This document shows, one piece after another, positions 19,617 to 32,099 of a DNA stretch of 64,000 nt. The notes beneath the pieces are model-generated. The model saw only the letters and a program-made list of their open reading frames with translations, had not been told where the DNA came from and did not search any database. This DNA is from Argopecten irradians (Eukaryota; Mollusca; Bivalvia; Pectinida; Pectinidae). Every line of letters begins with the position of its first letter. Position 1 is the stretch's first letter. The stretch spans positions 22,220,362 through 22,284,361 of the forward strand of contig NC_091142.1 of NCBI RefSeq assembly GCF_041381155.1, given 5' to 3'. Both the position numbers and the translations under genes were made by a program.

Positions 19617-21335
19617 AAGGTCACCTGAGACGAAGTCCCATGGTGACTTATTCTTATTGCATTTTGTCCATCGTCTGTCGTGCGACAATAAACTTTTTAC
19701 ATTTTTGACTTCTCCAAAACCGCTGAAGCAATTGCAATAAAATTTTCTACAAACCTTTTAAGGCACAAAAAAAATCTGAATTGTATGGTCCCCACCCCCT
19801 GGGGGGCTGTGGGAGGGGCCAAAAGGGGTAAAATTGACTAAAATTTCCTGTGAGGAAGGCTCTGGGTTCTGTCCCCTGGCCGAGACACACCAAAGTCTAT
19901 AAAAGTGGTAGTTTATGCTCCCGCTTAGCGCTCAGCATACAGGGAGTGGGACGACTGGTTCGCCCGTTGTCAGTATAATGTGACCGGGTGGGGTGGGGTG
20001 TGTTGCTTGGTTTCTTCGGCGGCATGATTCAGTGATATAGCACTATAAAAGTGGTAGTTTCTGCTCCCGCTTAACGCTCAGCATACAGGGAGTGTGACGA
20101 CTGGTTCGCCCGTTGTCAGTATAATGTGACCGGGTTGGGTGTGTTGCTTGGTGTCTTCGGCGGCATGCTTCAGTGATATAACACTATAAAAAGGGCAACA
20201 GTTCCACTATACAAGAAGAAACAACACGAATATACAGCAGTCTCCCAAAACACACACCTCACACACACCCTCAAGGGTGGGGTCAAAGGGGTTAAATAGG
20301 CTAACATTTCAAAAATCTTCTTTTGAAATTCTTGAAATGGTAGAATCAATTACTCTTCATAAATTGAAAGGTCTTAAGGTCCTTTCAAAAATGGTAAATT
20401 ATATGACCCTTGGGTCTCATGTTTCCCCGTGGGGAGGGGGTTAAGTTTACTATAGTTTATAAAGAGAAAGCACATTTATGGGCATTTTTTTCTCAATTGT
20501 GATAGGAAATAATTCAAATGTTGTCAGAATTAACAGTATGGATAGCCATTGAATCAAATTAACAAATTATCCATGACTTACCCCCGGGGGCCTTAGGGGC
20601 GGGGTCAAATAGGTTAAAACTTCAAAAATCTTCTTCTGAAATTCTTGGAATGGTAGAATCAAATACTCTTCATAGATTTAAAGGTCTTTACAATAATTGT
20701 GAATTAAATGATCCTGGGGTTTCGCGTTTCTCTATGGGGAGGGGGTTAAGTTTACTATAGTTTATATAAGGAAAGCACATTTATGGGCACTTTTTGCTCA
20801 ATTTTCAGAGAGAGTATGCGATTCAAACTTGGTTAGAAACATTAGTCTAGGATAGCATTACAAATTTTCTTCTAAAATTCCGGAATTGGTAGAATCAAAT
20901 ACTCTTTTTAGATGGAAAGGGCTTAAAGTGTTTTATAAAGTTGTAAATTATATCTCCCTGGGTCTCACGTTACCCCCTAAAGTTTTCTTTAGTTTATATA
21001 GGAAAAACACATTTATGAACATTTTTTGCTCAATTTGCATAGGAAATGAGTCAAACTTGATTAGAGTTAATAATTAGCCTGAGATATAGAAGTTTAATAT
21101 CCATATTAGTCCTCGTTGACACCCTGGGGGACCAGAGGAGCGAGACAAAACGGGTCAAAATTACTAAAATTTCTGAGTGCACAGGTTTCATGGAAGCAAA
21201 TACTCTTCATAAAATAAAAAGTCAAATTTGTGAAATCACTGACCGACATTAAGGGCCAGTACATAGTGTTTATATGTCTTTGTTTCATTCTATATCTGTA
21301 CTCGGTTTACCGTTAAGGCCCATTGGCCACTTGTT
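19617..21335 (+). mobile_element. Helentron-like element with tandem-repeat core, interrupted by SINE sequence
   Basis: The 5' end forms a hairpin (GTCACCTGAGACGAAGTC then a CATGGTGAC arm). The 3' end carries ACCGTTAAGGCC..GGCC and TTGTT. The core holds about three diverged units of roughly 310-325 bp (TCAAAAATCTTCTT, CCTGGGGTTTCGCGTTTC, CAAACTTGGTTAGAA). The hairpin ends, subterminal repeats and tandem core suit non-autonomous Helentrons (pearl/HINE elements of bivalves, from memory). Confidence 0.65.
19847..20270 (+). mobile_element. SINE segment with internal duplication, inside the Helentron-like element
   Basis: It begins in the tRNA-like block (CCTGTGAGGAAGGCTCTGGG) and ends before the tail. 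The stretch from CTATAAAAGTGGTAGTTT to CTTCAGTGATATA is present twice in tandem. There is no poly-AAAC tail and no clear target duplication. Confidence 0.75.
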
Positions 21336-22702
21336 CTGTAATACATGTGCATTTGTCATTGCATTTAATTTTTTAACTTTAATAGATGATTATACTATGG
21401 AGCAATTAACACAAAACGCGATGTACTTTAAATAAACCACGAATTGGTTTATGATGAGAGTACACATGAGATATTAAATTGGGCTCCGTCCGTCCGAAAA
21501 CCTTTTTCGGGCTATAACTTAAAAACCATTCAACGCAGCTCCTTGAAACTTTCTGTGTACATCGTACGAGTGCCGTATTTGTGGCTTTTAATATTGCGGA
21601 CCTTCCATATTTGGTTTTTAAAGCCACTAATAGCTGAGCCAAGCGGCTTTATTGAGAAAGGTGCGTGTTGGACCCATCTCTGGTTGATGCGAGCGCATCT
21701 GCGGACTTCCGGTATTGGCAGTTCGCCAGATAAACAAGCGATACACTGTACCTATGTCACCAACCTGTTCATATCATAATATTTATTACTTGATATTTTT
21801 TGCAGTTCACAAATAGAAATTGGATTTTCGTGATGCATTTTTCTGTATTATTAGCGTGTTTCTCTGTCGGTATGTGGCTTCAGATGATGACCTACATGTA
21901 GTTTTGGTCGGTGGAGTACCGTGGAAAATGGCGTCGGGTTGAAGCCATGCTTTCAAATTTTCACACCGGGTCGTGTTTGGGAATTCGATCGTTATTGCTA
22001 TTGATACGACGAAAGTTTGATGACATTTCATAGATTAATGCTAGTACTAACTGCATTAAAACATCGTAGCAAATATATCCAGTTTTAAATACGAAACGTT
22101 GCCGTTAATAATATTATACTGACTGCGTAAAAAAACATGGCTGCCTCAAAGTAAAGCATTGTTTTATCCACGTGATCGTGAACTACGAAAACATCTACTT
22201 AAGGCATTAACAGTTTCAAATATGTTTATTTGTGAACGTTACGTGAACATTAAGTAGATATTTTTGGTCATGATTGTATTGAATAAGAATCTAGAAACGA
22301 TGTGCATCATTCAATGACGAATATCTTCGCCGATTCATGTCAAAAATGACAAGCCGTTCGAACACTTAAACGTGTTGACCATGCTGGTTTGAAGTGAAAA
22401 CAATGTACATGGAAACATATATCGGAGTATTTGGTCGAAAATAACCTTCAATTAAATTTTAGTTTTGTTTAGAGTATCATTGATAGTTCACTAATTTCTG
22501 GATCAATCCTTTATAGTAAACTTATATTTTATTTCAAAACTACAAATTCATTTTCTGCCATACGTTATAATCATTCATTTTTCACGAATTCTTTCGTATC
22601 TATATCAATGATAGAAAGTATAACAGGCATCGGGCAACATTTTGGTCCGCTAGTTCAACATAGCAGATGTTGACCTCAAACTCAGTAACTAATTGTATTT
22701 TT
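21336..22702. other. Intergenic DNA between the two Helentron-like arrays
   Basis: Overlapping open frames on both strands at 21406-22031 are fairly G/C-rich for the window (TTTTCGGGCTATAACTTAAA) and may belong to an unknown repeat or an old 5' exon. No family is recognised. Confidence 0.3.
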
Positions 22703-25089
22703 AGGTCACCTGAGACGAAGTCTCAAGTGACCTATTCTAATCGCCTTTTGTCGTCGTCGTCGTGCGTCGTGCGTCGTCCGTCGTGCGTCGTATGTCCGTA
22801 AACAATTTACATTTTCAACTTCTTCTCCAAAACTGCTGAAGCAATTTCAATGAAATTTTGCACAAACCTTCTTAGGCATAAGGCCAATCAAAATTGTGAA
22901 TTATATGGTCCCCACCCCCCAGGGGGCTGTGGGAGGGGCCAAAAGGGGTAAAATTGAGTAAAATTTCAAAAATCTTCTTCTCTACTCACAGATGTGGTAG
23001 AATCAAATACTCTTCATAGATAGAAAGGTCTTAAGGTCCTTTACAAAAATTGTGAATTATATGACCCTGGGGTCTCTAGTTTCCCCCTGGGGAGGGGGTT
23101 AAGTTTACTATAGTTTATATTGGGAAAACACATTTTTGCAGATTATTTGGTCATTTGTAATAGGAAATGAGTCAGATGTTGTCAGAATTATCAGTATGAG
23201 ATGGCCATTTAATCCTATTAACAAATTTTCTATGACTGACCCCCAGGGACTTTAGGGGCGGGGTCAAAAGGGGTCAAATAGGCTAAAACTTCAAAAATCT
23301 TCTTCTGAAATTCTGGAAATGGTAGAATCAAATACTTTTCATAGATAGAAAGGTCTTAAGGTACTTTACAAAAATTGTGAATTATATGACCCTGGGGTCT
23401 CGCGTTTCCCCCTGGGGAGGGGGTCAAGTTTACTATAGTTTATATAGGGAAAACACATTTATGAGCATGTTTTGCTCAATTTTCATTGGAAACGACTCAA
23501 ACTTGGTTAGAATTATTAGCCTGAGATAGCATTTTAATATCATATCCACATTGGTCCTGGCCGACCCCCTGGGGGCAGAGGGGTGGGGCTAAAAAAGGGT
23601 CAAATAGGCTAAAACTTCAAAAATCTTCTTCTGAAATTCTGGAAATGGTAGAATCAAATACTTTTAATAAATAGAAAGGTATTAAGGTCCTTTACAAAAA
23701 TTGTGAATTATATGACCCTGAGGTCTCGCGTTTCCCCCTGGGGAGGGGGTCAAGTTTACTATAGTTTATATTGGGAAAACACATTTATGAGCATGTTTTG
23801 CTCAATTTTCATTGGAAACGACTCAAACTTGGTTAGAATTATTAGCCTGAGATAGCATTTTAATATCATATCCACATTGGTCCTGGCCGACCCCCTGGGG
23901 GCAGAGGGGTGGGGCTAAAAAAGGGTCAAATAGGCTAAAACTTCAAAAATCTTCTTCTGAAATTCTGGAAATGGTAGAATCAAATACTTTTAATAAATAG
24001 AAAGGTATTAAGGTCCTTTACAAAAATTGTGAATTATATGACCCTGAGGTCTCGCGTTTCCCCCTGGGGAGGGGGTCAAGTTTACTATAGTTTATATAGG
24101 GAAAACACATTTATGAGCATGGTTTGCTCAATTTTCATTGGAAACGAGTCAAACTTGGTTAGAATTATTAGCCTGAGATAGCATTTTAATATCATATCCA
24201 CATTGGTCCTGGCCGACACCCTGGGGGCAGAGGGGTGGGGCTAAAAAAGGGTCAAATAGGCTAAAACTTCAAAAATCTTCTTCTGAAATTCTGGAAATGG
24301 TAGAATCAAATACTTTTCATAAATAGAAAGGTCTTAAGGTCCTTTACAAAATTTGTGAATTATATGACCCTAGGGTCTCGCGTTTCCCCTTGGGGAGGGG
24401 GTCAAGTTTACTATAGTTTATATAGGAAAAACACATTAATGAGCATTGTTTGCTCAATTTTCATAGGATATGAATCAAACTTAGTTAGAATTATTAGCCT
24501 GAGATAGCATTTTAATATCATATCCACATTGGTCCTGGCCGATCCCCTGGGGGCAGAGGGCGGGGCAAAAAAAGGGTCAAATAGGCTAAAACTTCAAAAA
24601 TCTTCTAAAATTCTGGATATAGTGGAATCAAATAATTATAGATGGAAAGGTCTTAAGGTGTTTTATAAAAATTGTGAATTATATGACCTTGGGGTCTCAC
24701 GTTACCCTCTGGAGAGGGGTCAAGTTTACTTTAGTTTATATAGGAAAAACATATTTGTGAACATTATTGCCCAATTTTCGTAGGAAATTAGTCAAACTTG
24801 ATAAGAATTATTAGCCTAAGATATAGCATTTTAACATTCATATCCGTCCTCGAGGACCCCTTGGGGGACCAGAGGGGCAGGACCAAAAAGGGTCAAAATT
24901 ATTAAAATTTCAAAAAATACCTCTAAGTTCACAGGTTTGATGGAAGCAAATACTCTTCATAGTCTAAAAAGTGAAATTTATAAATCACTGACCAACTTCA
25001 AGGACCAGCATATAGTGTTTATATGTCTTTAATTTGTTTCATTATATATTCTAACTCAGGTGACCGTTAAGGCCCATGGGCCTCTTGTT
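22703..25089 (+). mobile_element. Helentron-like element with about six 326-bp tandem units
   Basis: The 5' hairpin is GGTCACCTGAGACGAAGTCT..GTGACC. The 3' end has CTCAGGTGACC (reverse complement of the 5' start), then GGCCCATGGGCC and CTTGTT. The marker ATCTTC recurs at 22972, 23297, 23623, 23950, 24275 and 24600, a period of 325-327 bp. Units 3 and 4 are nearly identical while the outer units diverge. No replicase or other protein gene is present. The plus-strand open frame at 24529-24783 is repeat sequence. Confidence 0.72.
22751..22794. repeat. GTC/CGT-rich simple repeat
   Basis: GTCGTCGTCGTCGTGCGTCG and further CGTCGT units occur just inside the 5' end of the Helentron-like element, a low-complexity CpG-rich tract. 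Confidence 0.8.
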
Positions 25090-25721
25090 GTTATTATACG
25101 AATGAGGGGAGAACAGCTGTTCTATAACCATACTATGAAATCATATTTACCCCTGGACGTAGATTGTTGGAAATACAACAAAGGTCTGTTCAATTGTTTG
25201 TTTTACCTAACGAAGACCATTGTAATATGTGGAAAAAAATCCATCGTATATATACAATTCAACATTACAAAATCAGGTCATTGATTTAGTGTCTAAAAGC
25301 GCAGATAGAAGGATGTGATACATTGAGTAAATAGGTAATTAAATCGGTACCGAATAATGCTGTATAGGTCAATACATATCATAATTAATGTTTGATAGTT
25401 TCTTAGATGCCTAGAGTTACAGAATAAAACTAGCATAGCTTTACAAAGCAAATGCTTTGAGACTACATGCTCTCATATAACAACGCATTAAGCAATAATA
25501 CCGATTGGGATTAGACACGAGAGAAATGTTTCCTTTAATTTGGGGTTATCAAATAATATACGATGCTGAATACTTGCGAAACAAAAGCACCCATTGATGA
25601 AAGTGTAAAATACGAAAAACATCTAAACTGAGTATTGATCAAATGATGGTGACATATCTATACAGAGAGAAGTGGGCAGGGTGTTTGTCCAGGGTTTAAT
25701 TCTAATCCTTACAATAGTAAA
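25090..25721. other. Intergenic DNA
   Basis: Nothing recognised. Confidence 0.4.
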
Positions 25722-26165
25722 ACATTAGTAGTACCTGCTGCCTTGATTACCAAAATTTATATTATCTTTTCTCTTCTTAATAATTGACTTTATTTTTCCT
25801 AACATCACCCTTGGCATCGCCTAATTTTTGGCCTTTTGTTGTGCGCTCGCCTATGACGATCGAGACGCACAATAGTTTCTGGTTCTGCTTAGCGATCAGC
25901 ATAAGGGGAGTGAGGCGACTGTTTCACCCGTTTTCAATATGTGACCGGAGATGTGATTGGCGGTATCATGCTTCAGTAATATAGCACTATATAAAGGGCG
26001 GTATTTCCACTAGGCCTATAGAGCCACTATGATACTCGTACCTGGAAACGAATTATACGTGACGGTACGTTTAACCACTCAACCCGACTTACTATAGAAG
26101 TAAACACAACATAAATATACATGTACCGCAATCCCCCAAAACACACACACCTCCATACACCTCGT
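25722..26165 (+). mobile_element. Decayed SINE
   Basis: Fragments of the 5' block (GTACCTGCTGCCTTGATTAC), core (TTAGCGATCAGCATAAGGGG) and pre-tail (CGCAATCCCCCAAAACACAC) occur in order, with an unrelated insert at about 26013-26085. Confidence 0.6.
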
Positions 26166-26229
26166 GTATGCGATGTGTATTTATGGCTAGGGTTTTGGAA
26201 GGCTACGGCATATGTAATAGTGGAGGGTC

Positions 26230-26748
26230 GTTAGAATTGTACCTGCTGCCCCTATTGCATGATCGTAAAAGGCGACTAAACTTAGGATCTTATCTTTTCT
26301 CTTCTTCCTAACTGACTTTATCTTTCCTAATGCCTCCCTTGGCACCGCCTCACTTTTGGCCTTGAGTTGAGCGTTCGCCCCTGTGAGGAAGGCTCTGGGT
26401 TCTGTCCCCTGGCCGAGACACACCAAAGTCTATAAAAGTGGTAGTTTCTGCTCCTGCTTAGCGCTCAGCATAACGGGAGTGGGACGACTGGTTTGCCCGT
26501 TGTCAGTATAATGTGACCGGGTGGGGTGTGTTGCTTGGTGTCTTCGGCGGCATGCTTCAGTGATATAGCACTATAAAAAGGGCAACAGTTCCACTATACA
26601 AGAAGACACAACACGAACATACCGCAGTCTCTCAAAACACGCACCTCGCACTTCACACACGCTACAAACTGCATACATGGGAGGCCGTCCTTACATGACC
26701 CTGGCTGTTAATAGGACGTTAAAATAATCAAACAAACAAACAAACAAA
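26230..26748 (+). mobile_element. Full-length, near-consensus SINE with 38-bp target duplication
   Basis: 519 bp, the best-preserved copy. It is flanked by 38-bp direct repeats (starting GTTTTGGAAGGCTACGGCAT at 26192-26229 and 26749-26786, one mismatch). Confidence 0.92.
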
Positions 26749-26785
26749 GTTTTGGAAGGCTACGGCATATGTAATGGTGGAGGGT

Positions 26786-26852
26786 CCTTGTAAGGAAATT
26801 TCTGGGTTCTGCTCCTAGGCCGAGTCAAGTTTATAGTCCAAAAATGTGGTAT
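26786..26852 (+). mobile_element. SINE tRNA-like fragment
   Basis: GTAAGGAAATTTCTGGGTTC, TGCTCCTAGGCCGAG and a TATAGTCCAAAAATGTGG remnant; an older copy next to the full-length insertion. Confidence 0.45.
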
Positions 26853-26859
26853 AGACAAG

Positions 26860-28728
26860 ACATCCATCTAATAATATTCTGATTGTGATATAAATACGAC
26901 ACTGTACCCAACTTAGTGTTGTGTGGTATCAAATTCCGCACAATATTGCAAGTCGAATAGCCTTTATCAAAAGCCTGGATACGATTGAGTTTTATAAAAT
27001 CACATATGTAATAAACACAATTTTAAGACAATTTTTGTCACATAGTAAATACAACCTACATTATTTCAAATAATCTCATGTCAAAAGGTATTGCGAAAAT
27101 CCGGGCTGCTATTTTGTTCCGTTGTCATCGGAATACTGATATAATTTATCATAATGAATTTCGAGCTAATCAATATCTCTCTACGTCACTGGATATCAGA
27201 CAAACCATTATTGATATGGCGTTTTAAATCTTTACATCGTCAAGTGTTTTCAGTGAATTCTGACATGTGTTTAGTTGGATTCGTAGTTATAATGGTGGCA
27301 TATAATGATACTTTTCATTTGATGCGTGCTGACAAACTACGATTGCATCATTCAATAGATTTCTACCATCTCATCTGCCATGTTATTGAAATCGTTTTGA
27401 AAATAAATATCTCCCCTACAGATGAGCGTCATATATTAGATCCTCAATCACAACTGCCAATAATACGCGCAATAAAATGATAATTTATATACAATTCATA
27501 TATGATGTTAAAGACCCAATACCTTTCCGAAACGACATTTAATTTAAAAATGGAATGTATAGTGAGATTGGTTTTGTAGAGTTGCAAAAGTTATTACTAG
27601 CCTATCTTTAATACTACGCTTATCATCTTCTGAACAATCTTATTGAAATAAATTAAATGTTAACTTTCTTAACACGGGTCGTACTGTATTATATTTCCAC
27701 TGTCGTCCTTGTGACGTCGCATTAATTGATTATGACTGCGCCAGACGGTAAAACAGTAAAATGAGATGAGTCTTCACTGATAACAGATTACGCAGGGAAT
27801 ATTGCCTTTGTTTGGTATTATTATCTCATCTTAGGTCATCGATATATACTTCCTTATGTTATAATTTTTTTTTCAGAAACATTTATTATTTGGTTTGCAA
27901 GGTTAGTGTGCCTTTAAAGCTATTTTGCATTGTAATGTTGGCTGTCATTTCGAAAGTGATGATGGTGTCATTAGTCTATTTGAAAGTACCACCTCTGATG
28001 ATAAAAGAGAGTGGACGTATTATTGTTGAGCCAGTATGGAAATGAGCATTAATTATTATTTTTTTCAAAGACATAAAGACTGTGATTTCGCATGTTCCAT
28101 TTGAATTCCCAAACGATCAAACGTAGCTTACTCGATATTGCAGTAGTCTAGTTGCAGTATCTTGTTACAATGACGACAATAATACAGATTTGTTTTCATT
28201 TCAGATACCGACATTAATAAATAAAACATATCCATTGTCCTGTTTCAGAGTCAATAAAACAATCAATACGTCGTTCTCATATTGCTTCATTTTTCCGTTA
28301 GTGTTAAAACGGCATTTGAAAATCATACTTTCTATATTTGTTTTCAATGGTCGCCTTTGATTTGAACATATCAGAAATGTCAACTCGATTTTGCCCAAAT
28401 GCCAATTTTGTATTCTGCCAAGCGTAGTCAAGTAATTGCTGGAATAAATTGATTGAAATCGTTATGTTATAGTTATGGCTCGTCGTTGACCTTCCCGACG
28501 TTGTTAAAATTGTGCGTTTTGAATATGCAATTGATATTTCAATCAATCAAATTTTGTTTTCAAAACACTTTCTAATTGAAAAATATTCTAGATATTAGTA
28601 GTCACTGATGTTACTATAGTTACGTTTATATTCTATGTCCAAACTACATGTAGACTGCAATGTGAACTTTGGTTCAGACATGAAGTTTTGTAACAATGCA
28701 GATAACTTGCTAGATTTGTGTTTTTATT
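26860..28728. other. Intergenic DNA
   Basis: Short open frames (27154-27480 plus, 28201-28546 minus) show no known motif or convincing splice sites. Nothing else is seen. Confidence 0.35.
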
Positions 28729-28921
28729 AGCTCACCAGGTCCGAATATGTATTGGAGATCATAATCGTATGGTATCAATAGCATCATTATATGGTTTGGA
28801 TTCAAAATTATACAAATCGTGGGGTCAATTTGTCTTTGAGATTTTTGAATCACTAATTACTAAATTACAGAATTACTAAAAACAAAACATGTAAGCGATA
28901 CAGGCCCTCTTGGCCTCTTGT
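28729..28921 (+). mobile_element. Short member of second Helentron-like family
   Basis: It begins TTAGCTCACCAGGTCCGAA and ends GATACAGGCCCTCTTGGCCT CTTGTT; the ends match the family at 29190-29891. Confidence 0.5.
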
Positions 28922-29125
28922 TCAGGATCAAGATGTGTTGAATCTATTCTGTTATATAGTGGAATTTAGAAATACTCAAAATTGTAGATGATATTTGGCT
29001 CCAAGTACATATCACCACTGTGGAAGTCCGCCATGTACATATAGACATGAGCCAGGTACAGTTGTTAAAATAGACTGTTTATTTCTATAATATGACTTAA
29101 GTTCTTAGCATGTATTTCAACTATA

Positions 29126-29975
29126 TAAGTTACACAACGAGTGGTTGTTGGATATGAAATTTATTTCACACCATGGAGTTATTCTAAACTCACCTGCTCA
29201 GAGGGACCAAGGTGAGCTGATACAAACCGCGGCGTCTGGCGTCCGTCAAAAATCGACTTTGTCTCCATAACCGCTGGTCGGACTTTGACTGGTAGCATCC
29301 TTATGGGGTACTGATTAAAAAATTGTACAAATGGTCGGGCTGACCCTCCGTGGGCAAGGGGGGCGGGCAGAAGTGTCAAATTGTTTTATTTATATAAACG
29401 ACTTCTTCTCTGAAACTAAGCATAGAATAGCACTCTAACCCTAGTATCCTTTTAGGGTGGGAATTCAAAATAGTACAAATTGTGGGGTTGACCCCCCCCC
29501 CCCCCCCGGGGGGGGCCTGAGGGGCAGGACGAAAAGTGTCAATTTGGCTATTTTCTTATGACTTCTTCTCTAAAAGTAAGCAAGGAATAGCACTCATATT
29601 GCAATACTAGCATCCTTATAGGGTGGAGATTGAAAATTGTACAAATAATGGAACTGACCGAACGGGGGCCTAAGGGGTTGGTCCAAAAGGGTCAATTTGG
29701 CTATTTTCATATAAACAACTTCTTCTCATCAGCTTTGTATTGAATAACACTCATAGTCATAAGATATAGATTGCATCATTATATAGTTAGAATTCAAAAT
29801 TAAACAAATCGTTGTGTCAATGTTGCTATTTCTGCCCTGCAGGTAGGGTTTGTGATAGTTACATGTAGTAAACTTGGCCTGCCTCTTGTTTAAAAGTTAC
29901 AAACTTAAAAAAAAAAAAACTCGTGTGAAATAAATTCCATATCTAATAACCCCGAGTTGTGTAACCTGTTTCTAC
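29126..29975. mobile_element. Foldback element with a Helentron-like element inside
   Basis: Inverted repeats of about 45-50 bp: GTTACACAACGAGTGGTTGT, GGATATGAAATTTATTTCAC left; GTGAAATAAATTCCATATCT, AACCCCGAGTTGTGTAAC right. The centre is the tandem-repeat element at 29190-29891. The related short foldback at 15783-15913 shows that the outer element exists without it. Confidence 0.65.
29190..29891 (+). mobile_element. Helentron-like element, AGCTCACC family, about 158-bp tandem units
   Basis: The 5' hairpin CTCACCTGCTCAGAGGGACC..AAGGTGAGCTG is followed by GCGGCGTCTGGCGTCCGTC. The units recur with ACTTCTTCTC at 29401, 29561 and 29718 (158-160 bp). It ends in CTTGGCCTGCCTCTTGTT. A C/G homopolymer run (about 29492-29517) lies in the middle unit. 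Confidence 0.65.
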
Positions 29976-30704
29976 CACATTTAAATCATCTACAAGAAGG
30001 CCAACATAAAATATCGTTATTTGCCGAAATATGCAAATTAGGTGTAGTGATATCATTATTATCAAATAGGCACTTTTTAATTGCATATAAATAATTATTA
30101 ATACCAAGTCAATTTAATTATGAACGATTATTCCATCCACTTCTACTTATCGAGCGTATTTTTAATTAAGATTAGGTTTCTGTAGGTACTTGAAAAATAA
30201 ACAAATCATTGGCGAACTACATTGGGACATGTTTATTGCAAAGTGACATCGACTTCCCGCCAAATAATCATGACATTGTAACCAAAGTCCAGTCTAGGTG
30301 CGTTAATTCTACCGAAAACATCCCCAGGGTCCTCTTACTTTAAGATGTATCATTAAACAAAAGACAATTATGCTACGAACATGGGAAACATGAATGACTT
30401 CGACGTCTTCACACATCCGGGTCTAACAGCAACATGAAGCCCTTCGATAATTGATGACGCTATCAATTTGTGACGTGACAATGACAAATAAGTAGTTTCA
30501 AAGTGTCAAAGTTGGAAACATAGACCAATCAAAAGACCGGATGATGTTATTCCACTAGTGGAATATCAATATGGTTATCCAACACCAAGCACACTTATAC
30601 AATGGCCTGAGAGAGGAATAACACGATATATTATTTCTCAATGAATGCGTTCTTTTGTTGATTTAATCATAAACGTTTTCACCAAAATCATGTATTTTCC
30701 TTAG
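29976..30704. other. Intergenic DNA
   Basis: Nothing recognised. Confidence 0.4.
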
Positions 30705-31530
30705 ATGAAGGCTCCTCTGGGTTCTGTCCCCTGGTCGAGACACACCATAGTCTATAAAAGTGGTGGTTTCTGCTTATGCTTAGCACTCAGCATAAAGGGA
30801 ATGGAACGACTGTTTCGCCCGTTGTCAGTATAATGCCCTTTCACACATTCAAGGGTGAGGCACCGGATTAACATGAACAATCAATTCGGGACAGTCCGTG
30901 ACAATCCGCGCAATTACCGTGTTACAAACAGTAGTGCTCCGGACTGTCCGTAAATCATCCGGCAAATTCCGGTATGTTGTCGGGAGACAGCCGGAGATAA
31001 AGACGTGTCCTTTATAGCAAGTTTCAAGCAAGGGTCTTAGGGTGGGAGAAAGCCCACGTGATCGCAGTATCACAGTGTTTATACACTGACATACAAATAG
31101 AAGATTCATGAAGGTGTATGAGAAAAACTTGTTTCAATACAATTATCAAATGTTTTCACCTGATTGATCTTAGACAGATTGGTGTTGTTCGTGTCGGCAT
31201 CGTATCAGGACCGCATTTACCATCATGACGTAATAGAGCCCTGAGACGCAGGATGATCCCAGATGATCAAAATTTTTAATTCGTTGTTATTCGGCGCTTC
31301 ATCTTTGTATGTGTGAAAGGGACTTTATCGGCTGGGGTGTGTTGCGTGGTGTCTTCGGCTGCATGCTTCAGCGATATAGCACTATAAAAAGGGCAAAAGT
31401 TCCACTATAGTAGACACAAAACGAATATACCGCAGTCTCCCAAAACACTCTCACTTCATACACGCAATATACAGCATACATAGCAGGCCGTCCTTATATG
31501 ACCCTGGCTGCTAATAGGACGCTATTTTAA
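30705..31530 (+). mobile_element. SINE split by a DNA transposon
   Basis: The tRNA-like block and first half of the core (30705-30835) continue at 31322 with GGCTGGGGTGTGTTGCG and run to the AAAC tail. The 486 bp in between are another element. Confidence 0.85.
30836..31321. mobile_element. Non-autonomous DNA transposon inside a SINE (486 bp)
   Basis: Terminal inverted repeats CCCTTTCACACATTCAA and TTTGTATGTGTGAAAGGG mark the exact ends. The interior has several inverted motifs (GGGACAGTCCG, CGGACTGTCCG) and no protein. A target duplication could not be read with certainty, so the superfamily is left open. Confidence 0.72.
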
Positions 31531-32099
31531 TCAAACAAACAAACTATAATCAACCAAAGATTTGAAGTAAGTAAAGAAATTTTCAGCAGGTTACCAGACA
31601 CATAACCACCAGATAAGCACAAATTGTTCCATTATCAAGACCTATTTACAACTGCTCTCACACATTGTTATTCATGTTTTAGACCACGGAGGCTACATGT
31701 GTCATTCGTCTGATCCTTTATATCCGATAAAAGGGGGCGCCGACCCTCTGACGTTCAGGGAGATAATGCTGTCAACAGTTTAGAACTCTCGTTTGTTATA
31801 CAATGCACCATAGTAATAGTGACTGATGAAAGCGAAATTAAAACTAAAGAGAGTTATATTTTTACGTGATGTTTATGTGTTTGTCATACGTTTAAAGACT
31901 AATCGCCAAAAAATGTATATCCATATACTAGTTAAGTTAAAAAAAAAATCGCGTGAACCGATGCAATTACAACTCAGGATCTGTAAACACTGATGTCATC
32001 GGGATGTTCGATAAAACAGAGCTCTGTATAATTGGCATCATAAACTCCCATGCGTATTTACTTTAATTTGGTCGTGTGGAATCTTTGAACTGATTTTAT
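31531..32099. other. Intergenic DNA
   Basis: Nothing recognised. Confidence 0.4.

Noticed and set aside
24529-24783. 84-codon open frame in the Helentron-like array
   Set aside because: It lies wholly in a tandem unit; sister units do not keep the frame open.
22703-25089. A satellite or gene cluster
   Set aside because: Defined hairpin ends and shared ends with other copies show a mobile element with a tandem core.
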